Assembly: GCF_030272615.1 (NCBI RefSeq)
Contig: NC_081413.1
Location: 338,114,802-338,178,801 of the forward strand
Origin: Cryptomeria japonica
Lineage: Eukaryota > Streptophyta > Pinopsida > Cupressales > Cupressaceae
Direction: 5' to 3'
Length of the DNA: 64,000 bases
Shown: positions 1 through 9,894 of the stretch, in pieces
Layout of the letters: every line of letters begins with the position of its first letter
How positions within the stretch are numbered: position 1 is the stretch's first letter
Translations under genes and position numbers: made by a program
The notes under the pieces: generated by a model
The model's input: the letters and a program-made list of their open reading frames with translations, nothing else
The model's database searches: none
What the model was told of the DNA's origin: nothing

Positions 1-2
1 CT

Positions 3-944
3 ACCGAGGGTCAGTAAGCCTCACAAGCGCTTGTCTTAGTGCCACCGACCAAAGGAAAAGAAAGGAAGGCGACAAAGCATAGTTTCAAATTTGACTTGTC
101 TAAACCGATCGTGTTGCCCAATGTAGACATCTCAAAATTGAAAGGGCAAGCACTCACTGAATTTGGTGAACTATGCAAAGCAAAGGCCAAACAGGAGAAG
201 CAACTAGCCATACAAAAGAAGAATAAAGTACTTCAGAAGGTTAGGACACTACTAACAGAAATGCTACCTTCAACAATAATGTCAACCAATTCAGCCATCC
301 ATATTCAATTGGATGAACTCCTAAATCAGATTGAAACATCTGGAGTTGATGCATCTGAGTACTTAAGCAAGCTCAAAGACACGGAGCTAATTGCTAAAAT
401 GATAGAGGAAGTACAAAAATCCATTGTTGTTGGTAAGGTAAAACTTGTCAAATTCATTGCTGAGTCATCCCCTCAACTCAAGCATATTCTTTATTTATTC
501 CAGAAACTGTGTACATTTTCCTTATTCATTAAAGATGTCAAAAATAAAACTGATGCAATTGAGAAAGAGATCACTGATCTCTCAACTAAGTTGACCACCG
601 AGCGTAATTCAGTTCAAAATTTTTATACAAAGCTTCAACAACTCATGGCTCAATAGTTAGAACTCAGGAATGAAGAGCATAAAATCAGGATGGATATAAT
701 GACCCTTCAGACATTATTCCTTCCTCATCTCTCATCAGTATAGGAACAGATCAATAGAGCTACACGCCTATCAACTACACAAGAGGGAAGCACTCTTGAT
801 GGCTTAATATCACTCTTAGCTCATATTAAAGCACAAAATTCATTAATGGAAAGTGTAAAGGATTCACTCTTAGTCGCCCTCACCGATGCCCAGACCAAGT
901 ATAAGTCTATTTTTTATCAGTTACCACCTCCGGATGGAAATTAA
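3..944 (+). pseudogene. 3' accessory ORF of element H, coiled-coil-like, broken
   Basis: One frame can be read from the window edge to a TAA at 942-944, broken by TAA at 15-17 and TAG at 654-656 and 741-743. The longest open piece (39-653) encodes about 205 residues rich in Lys, Glu, Gln and Leu. Its N-terminal part is basic (KGKERKATKHSF) and its C-terminal half has heptad-like stretches such as KNKTDAIEKEITDLSTKL. I see no RT, RNase H, integrase or zinc knuckle motif. It sits between where pol should end and the 3' LTR, the position of the extra (env-like or accessory) ORF in some plant copia lineages such as Sireviruses. I cannot identify a function. Both TAG codons could be former CAG. 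Confidence 0.55.
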
Positions 945-960
945 GTTTTTGATGTTTGTC

Positions 961-1326
961 AAAAAGGGGGAGTAATATTATGATACTACATAGAGGAAAG
1001 TAATACCCAGCAAAGGGGGAGTAATACTATATTTGGAGAGTGATATAGTTTTGGAAAAACAGTTTTGAGTATTGTATACAAGGGGAGTATACCGAGCAGA
1101 ATATACAGAGCATTCAAAGCACACAAGCACATAACTGAACCGAGCAGCAAAATTCAAAGTTATGTATAGAATAAAGATAAGGGGAGTATATCTGCATATA
1201 CTATTTCATTGACTATTGTATATATTGTCAAGTGTAGTCATTTTGCAAGTATATAGTTTTTTTTTTGAGTTATGACTTTGAAAGTAGTTTTTGTCAAACA
1301 TCTCAACTAATGTCAAAAGTGGAGAT
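961..1326 (+). other. Repeated polypurine-tract-like motifs before the H 3' LTR
   Basis: Purine-rich G-run motifs recur at 961-972, 1011-1022, 1080-1090 and 1179-1188, each followed by an AGTA(A/T) sequence. A weaker tract, aaaagtggagat (1315-1326), directly abuts the LTR start. The last should be the plus-strand priming site; the others look like extra PPT copies. I recall multiple PPTs being reported for Sirevirus copia elements. Confidence 0.6.
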
Positions 1327-2469
1327 TGTTACTACTTATCAAATTTCCATTAGTTTTATATTCAAAGTCATACTATATATTCTAGTCAGTTAGTATTACT
1401 GAATCATGCAATCGGTACACACAGAGAAGTCGGTATGAACAGTCTAGTCAGTTACAGAAGAAAGCAGTCACAGAACGCAGTATTCACCGAGCTGTTTATC
1501 GAGTATTATTTCATGGCTACCGAGCAATAAAATTAACTCACCAAGTTGATATTCATCGACTGAAATTTTTTACCAGATACATTGAACCTGGACATGCACA
1601 TGAAAATGTGTTACAAGATCAAGGCACATCTAACCATTATTACATTGGAAATTGCACTAGAAGATTGTGTATGGTTGCAAGGTCAATCTAACCAATGAAA
1701 TATTTTGTTTAGTTATTCATTCAAGGAATATTTTTGTAAGATCAAAGCAATGAATTAGATTACCGCTGTAAGAGATCTATTTATACAACATGGGAAGAGA
1801 GAAATGAGTATGTATGAATGAATGTGTGTGTATGTATGAAGGAAGACTGTTACAGAGACATAGAGAGGTCACTGAGAAGGTTATCAGTGAACAGTCGAAG
1901 AACAGAGTAAACAGAAGGGTTTACCGAGTTACAATATGGGTTACCGAGGTATGCTACAAGCTAGGTAATCTTATTCTGAGCACATAGAATCTGCTATAAC
2001 ATTTCAGATGTAAAGTTGCAGATATTTGTAATGATTTTATTGAAATATTGAGAAGTTGAAAGAGATACCTTTAACAGGGTAAAAGACTCTAACCAAGTGC
2101 AGCATTTATATAGTGTTGTGAAATCCTTTAGTAAGGTAGATCTAATAGATCTTGTTACTCCTAACAGGGTAAGCTATCAGAAATAGCTAAATGTAGCTCT
2201 AACCAAGAAATCTTTATTATTGCAGTAGTGAAGTTGTGGGTGCCATCCCCACCGCAGTTTTCTCTCTAACTAAGAGTTTTTGCGTGACCAAAATATATGT
2301 GTTATGGAGTGAATCATGTATGATTGTTATCTGTTTGTTTTAACTTTATTTTATGTTATTGCACTTTTTTGTTTATGCATAACAGTAAGGTTATTATTAG
2401 AGAAAAGTTTTGGAGTACCGATTCACCCCTCCCCTCTCAGTACATTAGCTTTCCATATTGGGCCTAATA
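1327..2469 (+). repeat. 3' LTR of element H
   Basis: It starts TGTTACTAC directly after the purine tract and ends near 2469 with cctaata, where cctaaca would be expected (one C-to-T change). About 1.14 kb. Near the 3' end is the C-rich hairpin shared with the other copia LTRs. The region 2060-2220 contains alternating taacaggg and ctctaaccaa motifs that also occur in the LTR of element C. The end point is supported because the minus-strand gag of G is readable right up to 2470. The other LTR is outside the window, so boundaries cannot be confirmed by comparison. Confidence 0.65.
2415..2443 (+). other. C-rich-loop hairpin at the LTR 3' end (H)
   Basis: Arms GTACCGA and TCAGTAC (one mismatch) flank a C-rich loop beginning TTCACCCC. 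It is the weakest member of the hairpin set found in all copia LTRs here. Confidence 0.5.
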
Positions 2470-3542
2470 GGTTCTACCGGTGGAGGAGTATTCCCAACAC
2501 CATTCAGTTCTAATTTCCTGATCCATTGTTTTGAGAATTCTTGCTTAACTTATTCAACCTTTTCTTTTCCTTTCAAACTAGAACCTTTGTTGTCTACCAG
2601 TGGTGCCTTACTTCTGTAGAATTTTGTAGTATGTCCAATCTTGTTACAAGCATAACAAGTCACATTATTTTTTTGAATAGCCTTTCCATAACCTATGTTG
2701 ATTTGTGTTCTACATTGATTAGACAAGTGTCCAAATCTTCCACAAACATAGCATCTCAAACTCATTCTGCAATTCTCAGAGTTATGACCGACTTTGTTGC
2801 ATTTTGAACATTGACCGGTGGGTGCATTGGTATTCTGATAATTTCTAGATCTACATTGATTTTCTCTATGACCATACTTGTTACAGTTAAAGCATTTGCC
2901 ATTGAATTTATAAGCAGTAGGTTGTCTTACTGGTTTTCTATGATCCTGTGTGTTTGTAGTACCGGAGCTTTCACCAACTTCAAAGCCAATTCCACAAGTG
3001 TCACCTTTAGGTTTTTGATTCTTCAACAAGTTACCAAGTTCTTCTAAGCTTTTCTTGAATTTCTCTTTATGTTGATTTGTAGTATCTAGTTCTCTTTCTA
3101 AGACTTCTTTCTATCTCATCAGTTCATTTGAGTCATTTTGTGTGTGCATCAGATCTGTCTTCAACAAATCATTTTCATAGCTAAGTCTTGTGTTCTCATT
3201 TGCAACATCACTTAGTCTTCTAGTCAAATCTTCTTCATTCTTCTTTTTATCTTCAATTTCTTTACAAAATCTCATAGTCATATCCTGCATCTCATTCTTT
3301 GTTGTCATGTTCTCTTGCTTCAGCTTGTTTATCATATCATTAAGAGTTTCTTTTTCATCATTCTCATTGTGCATCTTTTCACAAAGTTCTCTTCTCTTGT
3401 TTCTTGAAATAGTAAGATTTTCTTGAAGTGCTTGAATGATATCCTAAGCAGCCTTTAAATCATCTTCAAGTTTGATATTTTTCAATTTTTCTGCATCATA
3501 GTCTAAGAGAGCTCCTTCAAGTTGCTTCATCAAGTTTTCCAT
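2470..3542 (-). pseudogene. gag: Copia gag of element G: coiled coil plus four zinc knuckles
   Basis: A single minus-strand frame runs from the ATG at 3542 to 2470, with in-frame stops separating open pieces at 3374-3111 and 3029-2550. Gag binds and packages the element's RNA. The N-terminal part is a long charged coiled coil. A segment with QKPKGDTCGIGF follows; it resembles the linker between coiled coil and knuckles in plant copia Gag. Then come four CX2CX4HX4C-type knuckles: CFNCNKYGHRENQC, CSKCNKVGHNSENC, CYVCGRFGHLSNQC, and CYACNKIGHTTKFY, in which the last Cys is Tyr. The UBN2-like N-terminal capsid domain expected between leader and coiled coil is absent, probably deleted. After a stop near 2547 the frame can still be read up to the H insertion at 2470. 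Confidence 0.75.
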
Positions 3543-3599
3543 CTCTACGGGTGTCAAGATCTTCCTCAAGTTGTTAGGCTTTTGAAAATAGAGGACTAG

Positions 3600-3611
3600 G
3601 TTCTGATACCA
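3600..3611 (-). other. Primer binding site of element G
   Basis: Reverse complement reads TGGTATCAGAAC, complementary to the 3' end of initiator tRNA-Met except for one G-to-A change (canonical TGGTATCAGAGC). It lies two bases inside the LTR edge at 3614. Confidence 0.8.
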
Positions 3612-3613
3612 AT

Positions 3614-4416
3614 TGTTAGGATTCCCACAGATACTGAGAGGGGGGGTGAATTAGTATCTAATCGGTTATAAGATTTTCTTAACTTAAAACATGTAGAGCA
3701 TATTAATGCTGTGTACCAGTAAACAGAAAGTAATGCAATAAACAAAGACAAAAGCAACCACATGAAAAACACACCATAACACAATATTTTAACAAGGAAA
3801 CCTAGTGTGGGAAAAACCTCGGTGGGATTTGTGACCCACGATATTCGCTTACTGGCCAATAAGAGAATATTACTGTGACAAGAGGGGCCTGCACATGTAG
3901 GAAGGCCAAGTGCCTAGAGCTCACTACTCAAATACAAAATAGGAAGTCTCACTGACTTACAAAATGGATTATATAAATCCAGTGTCTTGTACTGCTTCAA
4001 AATTGCATCTATAATGCCAGATCCAGTACCCATTTCTGCTCTGCTTCTTACATAAACCCTTAACCTATATTTTGCATAATAGGTCTGCCTTATTTCACCT
4101 AATTATATTCCTCTATCCTTTTTTAAGTATTCTACAATGATCTCTTATATATAAGAGTCATTTTACAAATTGCCAAGTCAGCTTACAATGATTTTTCAAT
4201 AATAAACAAAATATATTAACAATAAAATTCCTATTGGCTTTTGTGCTGGTATGCTTCCTTTCACTGTCGGTGCCAGTGGTCTGAGTGCTGGTGTAGAGTC
4301 TGATCTTGCTAGTGCTAGTGGAATGCCTTGTCGGTGTCATAGGATTGTAAGGTTGCTATCAATGACAAAACCTTCAATCACCTACAATGTCTCATTGGAG
4401 TGTGCATATGCCAACA
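3614..4416 (-). repeat. 5' LTR of element G
   Basis: Reading the minus strand it begins TGTTGGCATATG at 4416 and ends ...CCTAACA at 3614, about 803 bp. It contains GTTTTGTCATTGATA near its start and a C-rich hairpin near its end, both shared with family A. The outer edge at 4416 is inferred from the TGTTGG start and is not checked against a second LTR. Confidence 0.65.
3630..3658 (-). other. C-rich-loop hairpin at the LTR 3' end (G)
   Basis: On the + strand, GATACTGA pairs with TTAGTATC (one G-T wobble) around a 13-base G-rich loop ending GGTGAA. It lies 16 bases from the LTR edge. Confidence 0.6.
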
Positions 4417-6375
4417 CTTTGACTGTTTCATGCTAGCATGGGTTGGTGTGATGCCTGCTAAGAATACCCTAGAGAAAATAACCAACTAACTAGAAAATAG
4501 AGATACTTATTTTTTAAAGAAATGTATTATTGCACATATAACTCAAGGTAAGCACAAACATCATCTAGTCAAGAACTCATTAAACATAAATGCACAAGCG
4601 GAAATAACTTACATTATTTACATAACATTCCCTAGGATAACTCAACATCATTACTTAACATAACATCGAGATATGAACATCACCAAATAACACTAATACA
4701 TGTTTTCCTTCATTAATTTAATTCTCATTTCATTTAAAATAATATAGGAAATTAATCACTAACCACACTAACTCTCATTTAGGATTATATCATTTAACTC
4801 TTTAATACAATAGGTTCATTTTAATGCACCAATACCAAATGTTCTGAACCAATATTTCCATCAACTAGGTATTCTGTAACAACTCTATGACATAATCAAT
4901 CATTCTAAATAGAAGAAACCACATAAGCTCTTTACATATTATACATTACATCTCTTACAAGAATAATCAATACAAGAATAGATTATCTACTCCAAATAAG
5001 AATCATAGTCTCTAACTACAAGAGTAATTAATCAAGTTACTTATTACAATGATATTTCTCAATCTTAGGGAATAGATCATAACTGCTCTAAGAAACCATA
5101 TCGCAAAGAACTGAAGAGATGAAGGATCCTCAATCATGCACACAAACATTCAATGGAGAAAATCGCAATGGAAGAAGGTATCAAACCACCCAATCATGTG
5201 GAACCAAAATGGTTCACCCCCCATGCTCTGGAGAATGACATAAGATCCCCTACACACTCTAAACCTAGGCTGACACCTAACCTCCAAGGAACACAAAACA
5301 ATAGATTAACTCGTAACAAGAACAACCACAAATGGCATATACATGAAGAAAAAACAAGACTTGACCATAAAGTACAAAATCACTAAAGGCCACCATCAAA
5401 ACTCAAGGATAAGGTAGTAGGACACATACAGAGAAGAGTGCCTCCACATGCCATCAAAAAGGGTTTCTTATTAGTCCCAAACCTCAACATCTGTCAACAA
5501 GGTTCTCCCTGTAGTCTCTCTCTAGACCTTGGTGCCCAAGTGATACCCATGTAGAAACAACTCTACCTTTGAGAGGACAAGGGATTTTATTAATTCCATC
5601 AAGGCCTTATCAATATCATCCATAGCTTGAACTAGCACTATAGGTCATGAGTGAGGCACCACAAAATATTTTATCTTGGTTAATGAGAATGCTACCCAAA
5701 CCCCTAGATTAATTAATTAAGATGATCACTTTCTTACTAAAAAAATTCCAATGAGATTCCCTGGTAGTCCCTATCAAGACCCCAACACCCACTTGGAAGC
5801 CACTCCCCCTATCATCTTCCCAATACCTAGGGTAAAATATCAATAATCGAGCATCTCAAGAGAATCACAAGATAAAATATTTCAAAGGTTCCTTAACAAA
5901 ATTGAACCATATCACATCTGATTACATAATACCATAATTCTAATAATCTTATTCAATAGTCCAACTAGGAAACCAATAATCTCAAAGCATGGTACATCCA
6001 AAAATGTGATTCCAACAATTACTACAAGATATAACAATCCTCTCAAAGATCAATAGATAGCCATTATCAAAACCCTCAAACAAAATATATCGAAACTAGA
6101 AAACATCATAGGGAATCACAAAAAATCCTGAAATCAAGCATCTAGTCTAAAACAACACATGCTACAAAAATCAACACAAAAATGTAAAACAACATAATGG
6201 CTCTTTCGCAAAAAACTCTAGCACTTTTACACACTTCTCTAGTACCTTGGTAAGATATTTTAGCTCTTCTAAAATATTGAACAACACATTTACTGCATAG
6301 AGTAGCACATTAGATACCTAATATAACGCATACAAAACAAACCATGGCGCATATACATTTCAGAATAGTGCATAT
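4417..6375. repeat. Old non-coding repeat F, copy 1
   Basis: AT-rich DNA with no credible gene. From about 4455 it matches, with much divergence, the sequence starting near 13106: the tract aataccctagagaaa, then cctagg..a.ctcaa.atca.tactt, then a segment near 5153-5240 matching 14500-14590 (ggaagaagg.atcaaaccaccc). Later parts (5420-5840) match 57560-57970, including gagaagagtg/gggaagagtg followed by catgc. The two copies are in direct orientation. It resembles a decayed LTR or internal region of an unrecognised element. The small ORF at 5153-5386 is not conserved in copy 2 and is not a gene. Element A interrupts it at 6375. Confidence 0.55.
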
Positions 6376-7413
6376 TGTTGGTATTTTGGTATGGTTTTGT
6401 CATCGATGTCAACACCTACTATCACTTATCAACTCTGGCACTTTGAAGAATTGGCAATGTTCACCGGCAAGCAAGTGACTTATGCACAATCACTAGTATC
6501 TGGTACACCGGCAGGATATAATGTTCACCAACACCTGGTTATGTCAAAGACATCATTTGAACACTTTGTCTTGGAGATTTGTTCATTGGCATATTCATAT
6601 TTGCATATTTGCTGTTACTGACAAATAGGTCCAGATCATTCACTGGTAGGCTTATCTATTCAAAATCAGCACGACACGCTATGGAGATGTTTTATTAATG
6701 TTGTAATAGCATTGATACGACATGTTGAATCGGTTATTGCATCGGATATTATTTTATTTGTAAAATGATTTTATTGTAATACCCTTTAGAGCCGACCTAC
6801 TAAAATTGGTCTTAGGTTATGATATAAATGGAAGATCTTATTTGTAAGATCAATGTGGAATGTGAAAAAGGAATTGTGTGAAGGTATATGTGAGAATAAG
6901 TAGAGCTATACATGGAGACATCATTTAAAGGTTGAAGCAAGGTTTTGTGAAGACAATCTGAACTACACCGGTACTGAATCCAGCATAGTAAGATGCTATT
7001 TTGAGTAGTACATCCTTATTGGATTTAACCATCCAATTGTAGTCAGTGTGACTCCTACTGTGTTTGAGCAGTGAGCTCTAGGCGCTTGGCCTTTCTGCAT
7101 GTGCAGACCCCATTTGTATACACATACTATCTACAATAGTATCATCTAATTATGGGTAAGGTTTCCCATCGTGGTTTTTCCCCTTATAGGGTTTCCACAT
7201 ACAAATATTGGTGTTATGTGTTGTGGATGTTATTGTCTTTCTATTTCATGCATTAATCTTTACCGGTACTATAATTAACTAATAAAACTGTCTACCGGCA
7301 TACAAGTCTGGTTCACCGGTATTAAGCATTAAATTTGGTTAAGTTGTTTTGGTTTGAATTTATTTAACAATTGATTCACCCCCCCCCCTCTCAATTGTCC
7401 CCAGGACCTAACA
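6376..7413 (+). repeat. 5' LTR of element A
   Basis: Begins TGTTGGTATTTTGG and ends GGACCTAACA; 1,038 bp. Compared with the 3' LTR it lacks about 20 bp after 6535, between short direct repeats (acac.tgg). It contains the conserved block gtttcccatcgtggtttttc (7161-7180), followed by cccttatagggtttccac, and a C-rich hairpin before the PBS. The other differences seen are mainly transitions, indicating an old insertion. Confidence 0.92.
7367..7398 (+). other. C-rich-loop hairpin at the LTR 3' end (A 5' LTR)
   Basis: ACAATTGA (7367-7374) pairs with TCAATTGT (7391-7398) around a 16-base loop, TTCA followed by a C run and TC. Relative to the 3' LTR copy, one C-G pair has become T-A with both arms changed. 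Confidence 0.7.
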
Positions 7414-7415
7414 AT

Positions 7416-7427
7416 TGGTATCAGAGC
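7416..7427 (+). other. Primer binding site of element A
   Basis: TGGTATCAGAGC, a perfect match to the complement of the plant initiator tRNA-Met 3' end, two bases after the 5' LTR. Confidence 0.93.
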
Positions 7428-7470
7428 CTAGTCCTCTTTTTGCAGAAGTTTAACAACTTGAGGAGATCCA

Positions 7471-8544
7471 ATGTCTACTAACTATTTCAAGAAGGATAGT
7501 CCTAAGCTTGATGGAACCAACTATGGAATATGGAAGATCAGAATGGAGACACATCTAAATTGCATTGGAAAGGACATTAGGGATGTTACAAATAATGGCT
7601 ATACAACTCCTACAACCAGTTAGCCTAATCCACCAAACTTGGCTAAAGATGAAGAAAATGATTGCAAAGGAAGAGAAGCACTTTTGAGGGCATTAATAGA
7701 TCAACAAATCATGGGATTATCAGATAGATCAACTGATAAAGCTATTTGGGATCATCTAGAAACATTGAATGAAGGAGATTCCATAGTCAAAATTGCAAAA
7801 CTTGAAAGCTTCCGGGCCAGGTATGAAAATCTAAAAATGGAAGAAGATGAAAGGATTTATGCTTTTATGGAAAGAGTAAATGAAATTGTTTTGGGTATTA
7901 AATGTTGTGGAGGAACCTTAAGTGAAGATGAAATTGTTTCAAAAGTTTTAAGAGGATTGCCACCGACATATAAAATGAAGGTTACTGCTATAAATGAGTT
8001 AAGAACAATGCCTAATACATCAGTAACTAGGGATACATTGATTGGAAAACTTTCAGCTTTTGAAATTGAGGAATTTGGTCCTGTTGCTACTATAAAGACA
8101 GATTTAGCTTTTAAGGCATCAACATCATCTGCACCATCATTTGACAAGTCTGATTGGAAAGCCTTTTATGGAAGAGAACTTGAGGAAAGAAGGAGAGAAA
8201 ATGAAGAACTTGAAGCACTATTTGTAAGGAAAATTCCTAAAGGTCCAGTTGGAAGTAAGTATGAAGGTAAAGCACCCTTTAAATGCTTTAACTATAATAT
8301 GATTGGTCATATGGCTTCTAGATGCCCTGATAGACATGCTAGACTAAGAGAAGAAGCTAGAAGAACATACAAGCCTAACCCTGAATATCAAAGATACAGA
8401 TTTAAGAAGAATAAAGATAAATCTTGTTATCTTGCTGATGAAGGAGTCACTGATGATTTTGATGAAGATCCGGCAAACAATGGATGGGTTTTTGTTTCTA
8501 TAACAAAAGATCAACTGACACCTACTATTCAATTGGTAGAATAG
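7471..8544 (+). pseudogene. gag: Copia Gag of element A (UBN2 plus zinc knuckle)
   Basis: ATG at 7471 follows a 57-base leader. The start MSTNYFKKDSPKLDGTNYGI has the usual copia Gag pattern, where a short N-terminal motif precedes a UBN2-type capsid region (roughly residues 15-215, with TDKAIWDHL and GLPPTYKMKV). An in-frame TAG at 7621-7623 splits the start from the open piece 7624-8541; it is probably a former CAG. The knuckle near 8283 reads CFNYNMIGHMASRC, with the second Cys changed to Tyr. A TAG at 8542-8544 separates it from the protease in the same frame, so gag and pol were one polyprotein, as usual in copia. Confidence 0.88.
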
Positions 8545-9894
8545 GCCCTGGCAGCTAAAGTTGAAGTTAAGGATGAATGGATCATTGATTTAGGATGTTC
8601 ACATCACATGACTGGTGATAAAAGTAAATTCTTGAACTTTCAGGAATATAATGGAGGTCTAGTAAGATTTGGAGATGATAAAGCTTGTTTGATCAAAGGT
8701 AAAGGTATAATATCTCTTGATGGTAAGCATAATATAGATAATGTTTACTATGTGGAAGGTTTAAAACATAATCTTTTGAGTGTTGGTCAATTAGTTGAGA
8801 AAGGATTTCAATTACAATTCAAGAACGGTAAATGCAAAATTATGAATAGAACTGGCTTGGAAATTGCAACCGGAAATCAAACTAGAGGTAACATCTTTCA
8901 TTTGAATAATAGTGAAAAGACATGCTTGATTGCACATATTGATGAAAGTTGGCTATGGCATAAGAGACTCTATCATGTAAATTTTGATTGCATGGTAAAA
9001 ATTAGTACTAATAAGGCAGTTAGAGATTTACCTAAGATTGTCAAAACTCACAATCCAGTATGTAAGGAATGTCAATTTGGAAAACAAGTTAGAGAATCTT
9101 TTAAAAGTACTCTAGAAAAATCCAATAATACTCTTGACCTAATTCATACTGATTTATGTGGTCCAGCTAGAACTAAAATTTTACAAGGTGATAGATATTT
9201 CATGCTAATCATTGATGACTACTCTAGAATGTGTTGGGTTACTTTTCTTAGAGAAAAATAAAAAGCACTTGGGAAGTTCAAACTATTCAAAGCAATGGTA
9301 GAGAATGAAACTGGTAAGAAAATCAAATGTTTGAGATCAGATCAAGGAGGAGAATTTACATCTAAGGAATTTAAAGCATTCTGTGAAGTGAATGGAATCA
9401 GAAGACAGCTATCAGCACCCCAGACACCTCAACAGAATGGAGTTGTTGAAAGGAAAAATAGAACTATCTTGGATGCAGCTAGAAGTATGTTATCTGAAGC
9501 AAATCTACCACATGTATATTGGAGAAAGGCAGTAAGCACAATGGTCTACATATTCAACAAAGTTCACATCAAAGGAGAAACTGATAAGACCCCTCATGAA
9601 CTATGGCTTGGTATTACTCCTACTCTTAAGTATTTTAGATTATTTGGAAGTAAATGCTATATTAGAAGAGATGAGTATATTGGCAAATTTGATCCTAGAA
9701 GTGATGAAGGAATATTTATTGGTTATTCATCTAAGAGCAAGGCATATAGATGTTTTCATAAAAGATTACAGAAAATTGTTGAGAGTACAAATGTGAAGAT
9801 TGATGAACAATTTAAAGGAACTTCAAGGTATATAGACTCTGAACCAGCAATAGAGATTCTAACAAATGAACCTACATTGAACCCACTGGTATAG
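8545..9894 (+). pseudogene. pol: Copia protease and integrase of element A
   Basis: Same frame as gag. The protease site reads WIIDLGCSHHMTGD; the catalytic Asp (8587-8589) is kept but the usual DSG is DLG. Next is the GAG-pre-integrase zinc region with WLWHKRLYH and CKECQFGK. The integrase core keeps all three acidic residues: Asp at 9151 (HTDLCGP), Asp at 9340 (LRSDQGGEF) and Glu at 9448 (NGVVERKNR). A TAA at 9259-9261 interrupts the core between the first two (a Lys or Gln codon is expected) and a TAG at 9892-9894 follows the C-terminal domain. Integrase would insert the cDNA into the genome; this copy cannot make a full protein. Confidence 0.9.

Larger units (their letters stand above)
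1..2469 (+). mobile_element. Copia-type LTR retrotransposon H, 3' part
   Basis: This is the 3' portion of a plus-strand LTR retrotransposon whose 5' part lies left of the window. Order seen: a degraded accessory ORF (to 944), a non-coding stretch with several polypurine motifs (961-1326), and a 3' LTR (1327-2469). The LTR ends exactly where the minus-strand gag of element G stops being readable, so H inserted into G. The copia assignment rests on the purine stretch before a TGTT start and on the C-rich hairpin near the LTR end, which the copia LTRs A, C and G share. No pol is visible. The 5 bp at 2470-2474 (ggttc) would be the right TSD; its partner is off the window. Confidence 0.72.
2470..4416 (-). 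mobile_element. Copia retrotransposon G, 5' end only
   Basis: On the minus strand the order is LTR (4416 to 3614), PBS (3611 to 3600), leader, then a gag pseudogene that is cut at 2470 by the end of element H. Pol and the 3' LTR would lie left of the window, beyond H. The LTR is a diverged relative of family A: they share the region around 3870-4000 (for example the tract cctagagctcact) and the motif gtggtttttccc near the LTR end. A 5 bp duplication cannot be tested because only one end is present. Confidence 0.72.

Noticed and set aside
5153..5386. 77-residue ORF in repeat F
   Set aside because: The homologous place in copy 2 (14500-14615) has stops and different sequence; no protein similarity recognised.
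7416..7427. tRNA-like sequences at LTR edges
   Set aside because: They match only the 12 bases complementary to the initiator tRNA-Met 3' end and are primer binding sites, not tRNA genes.
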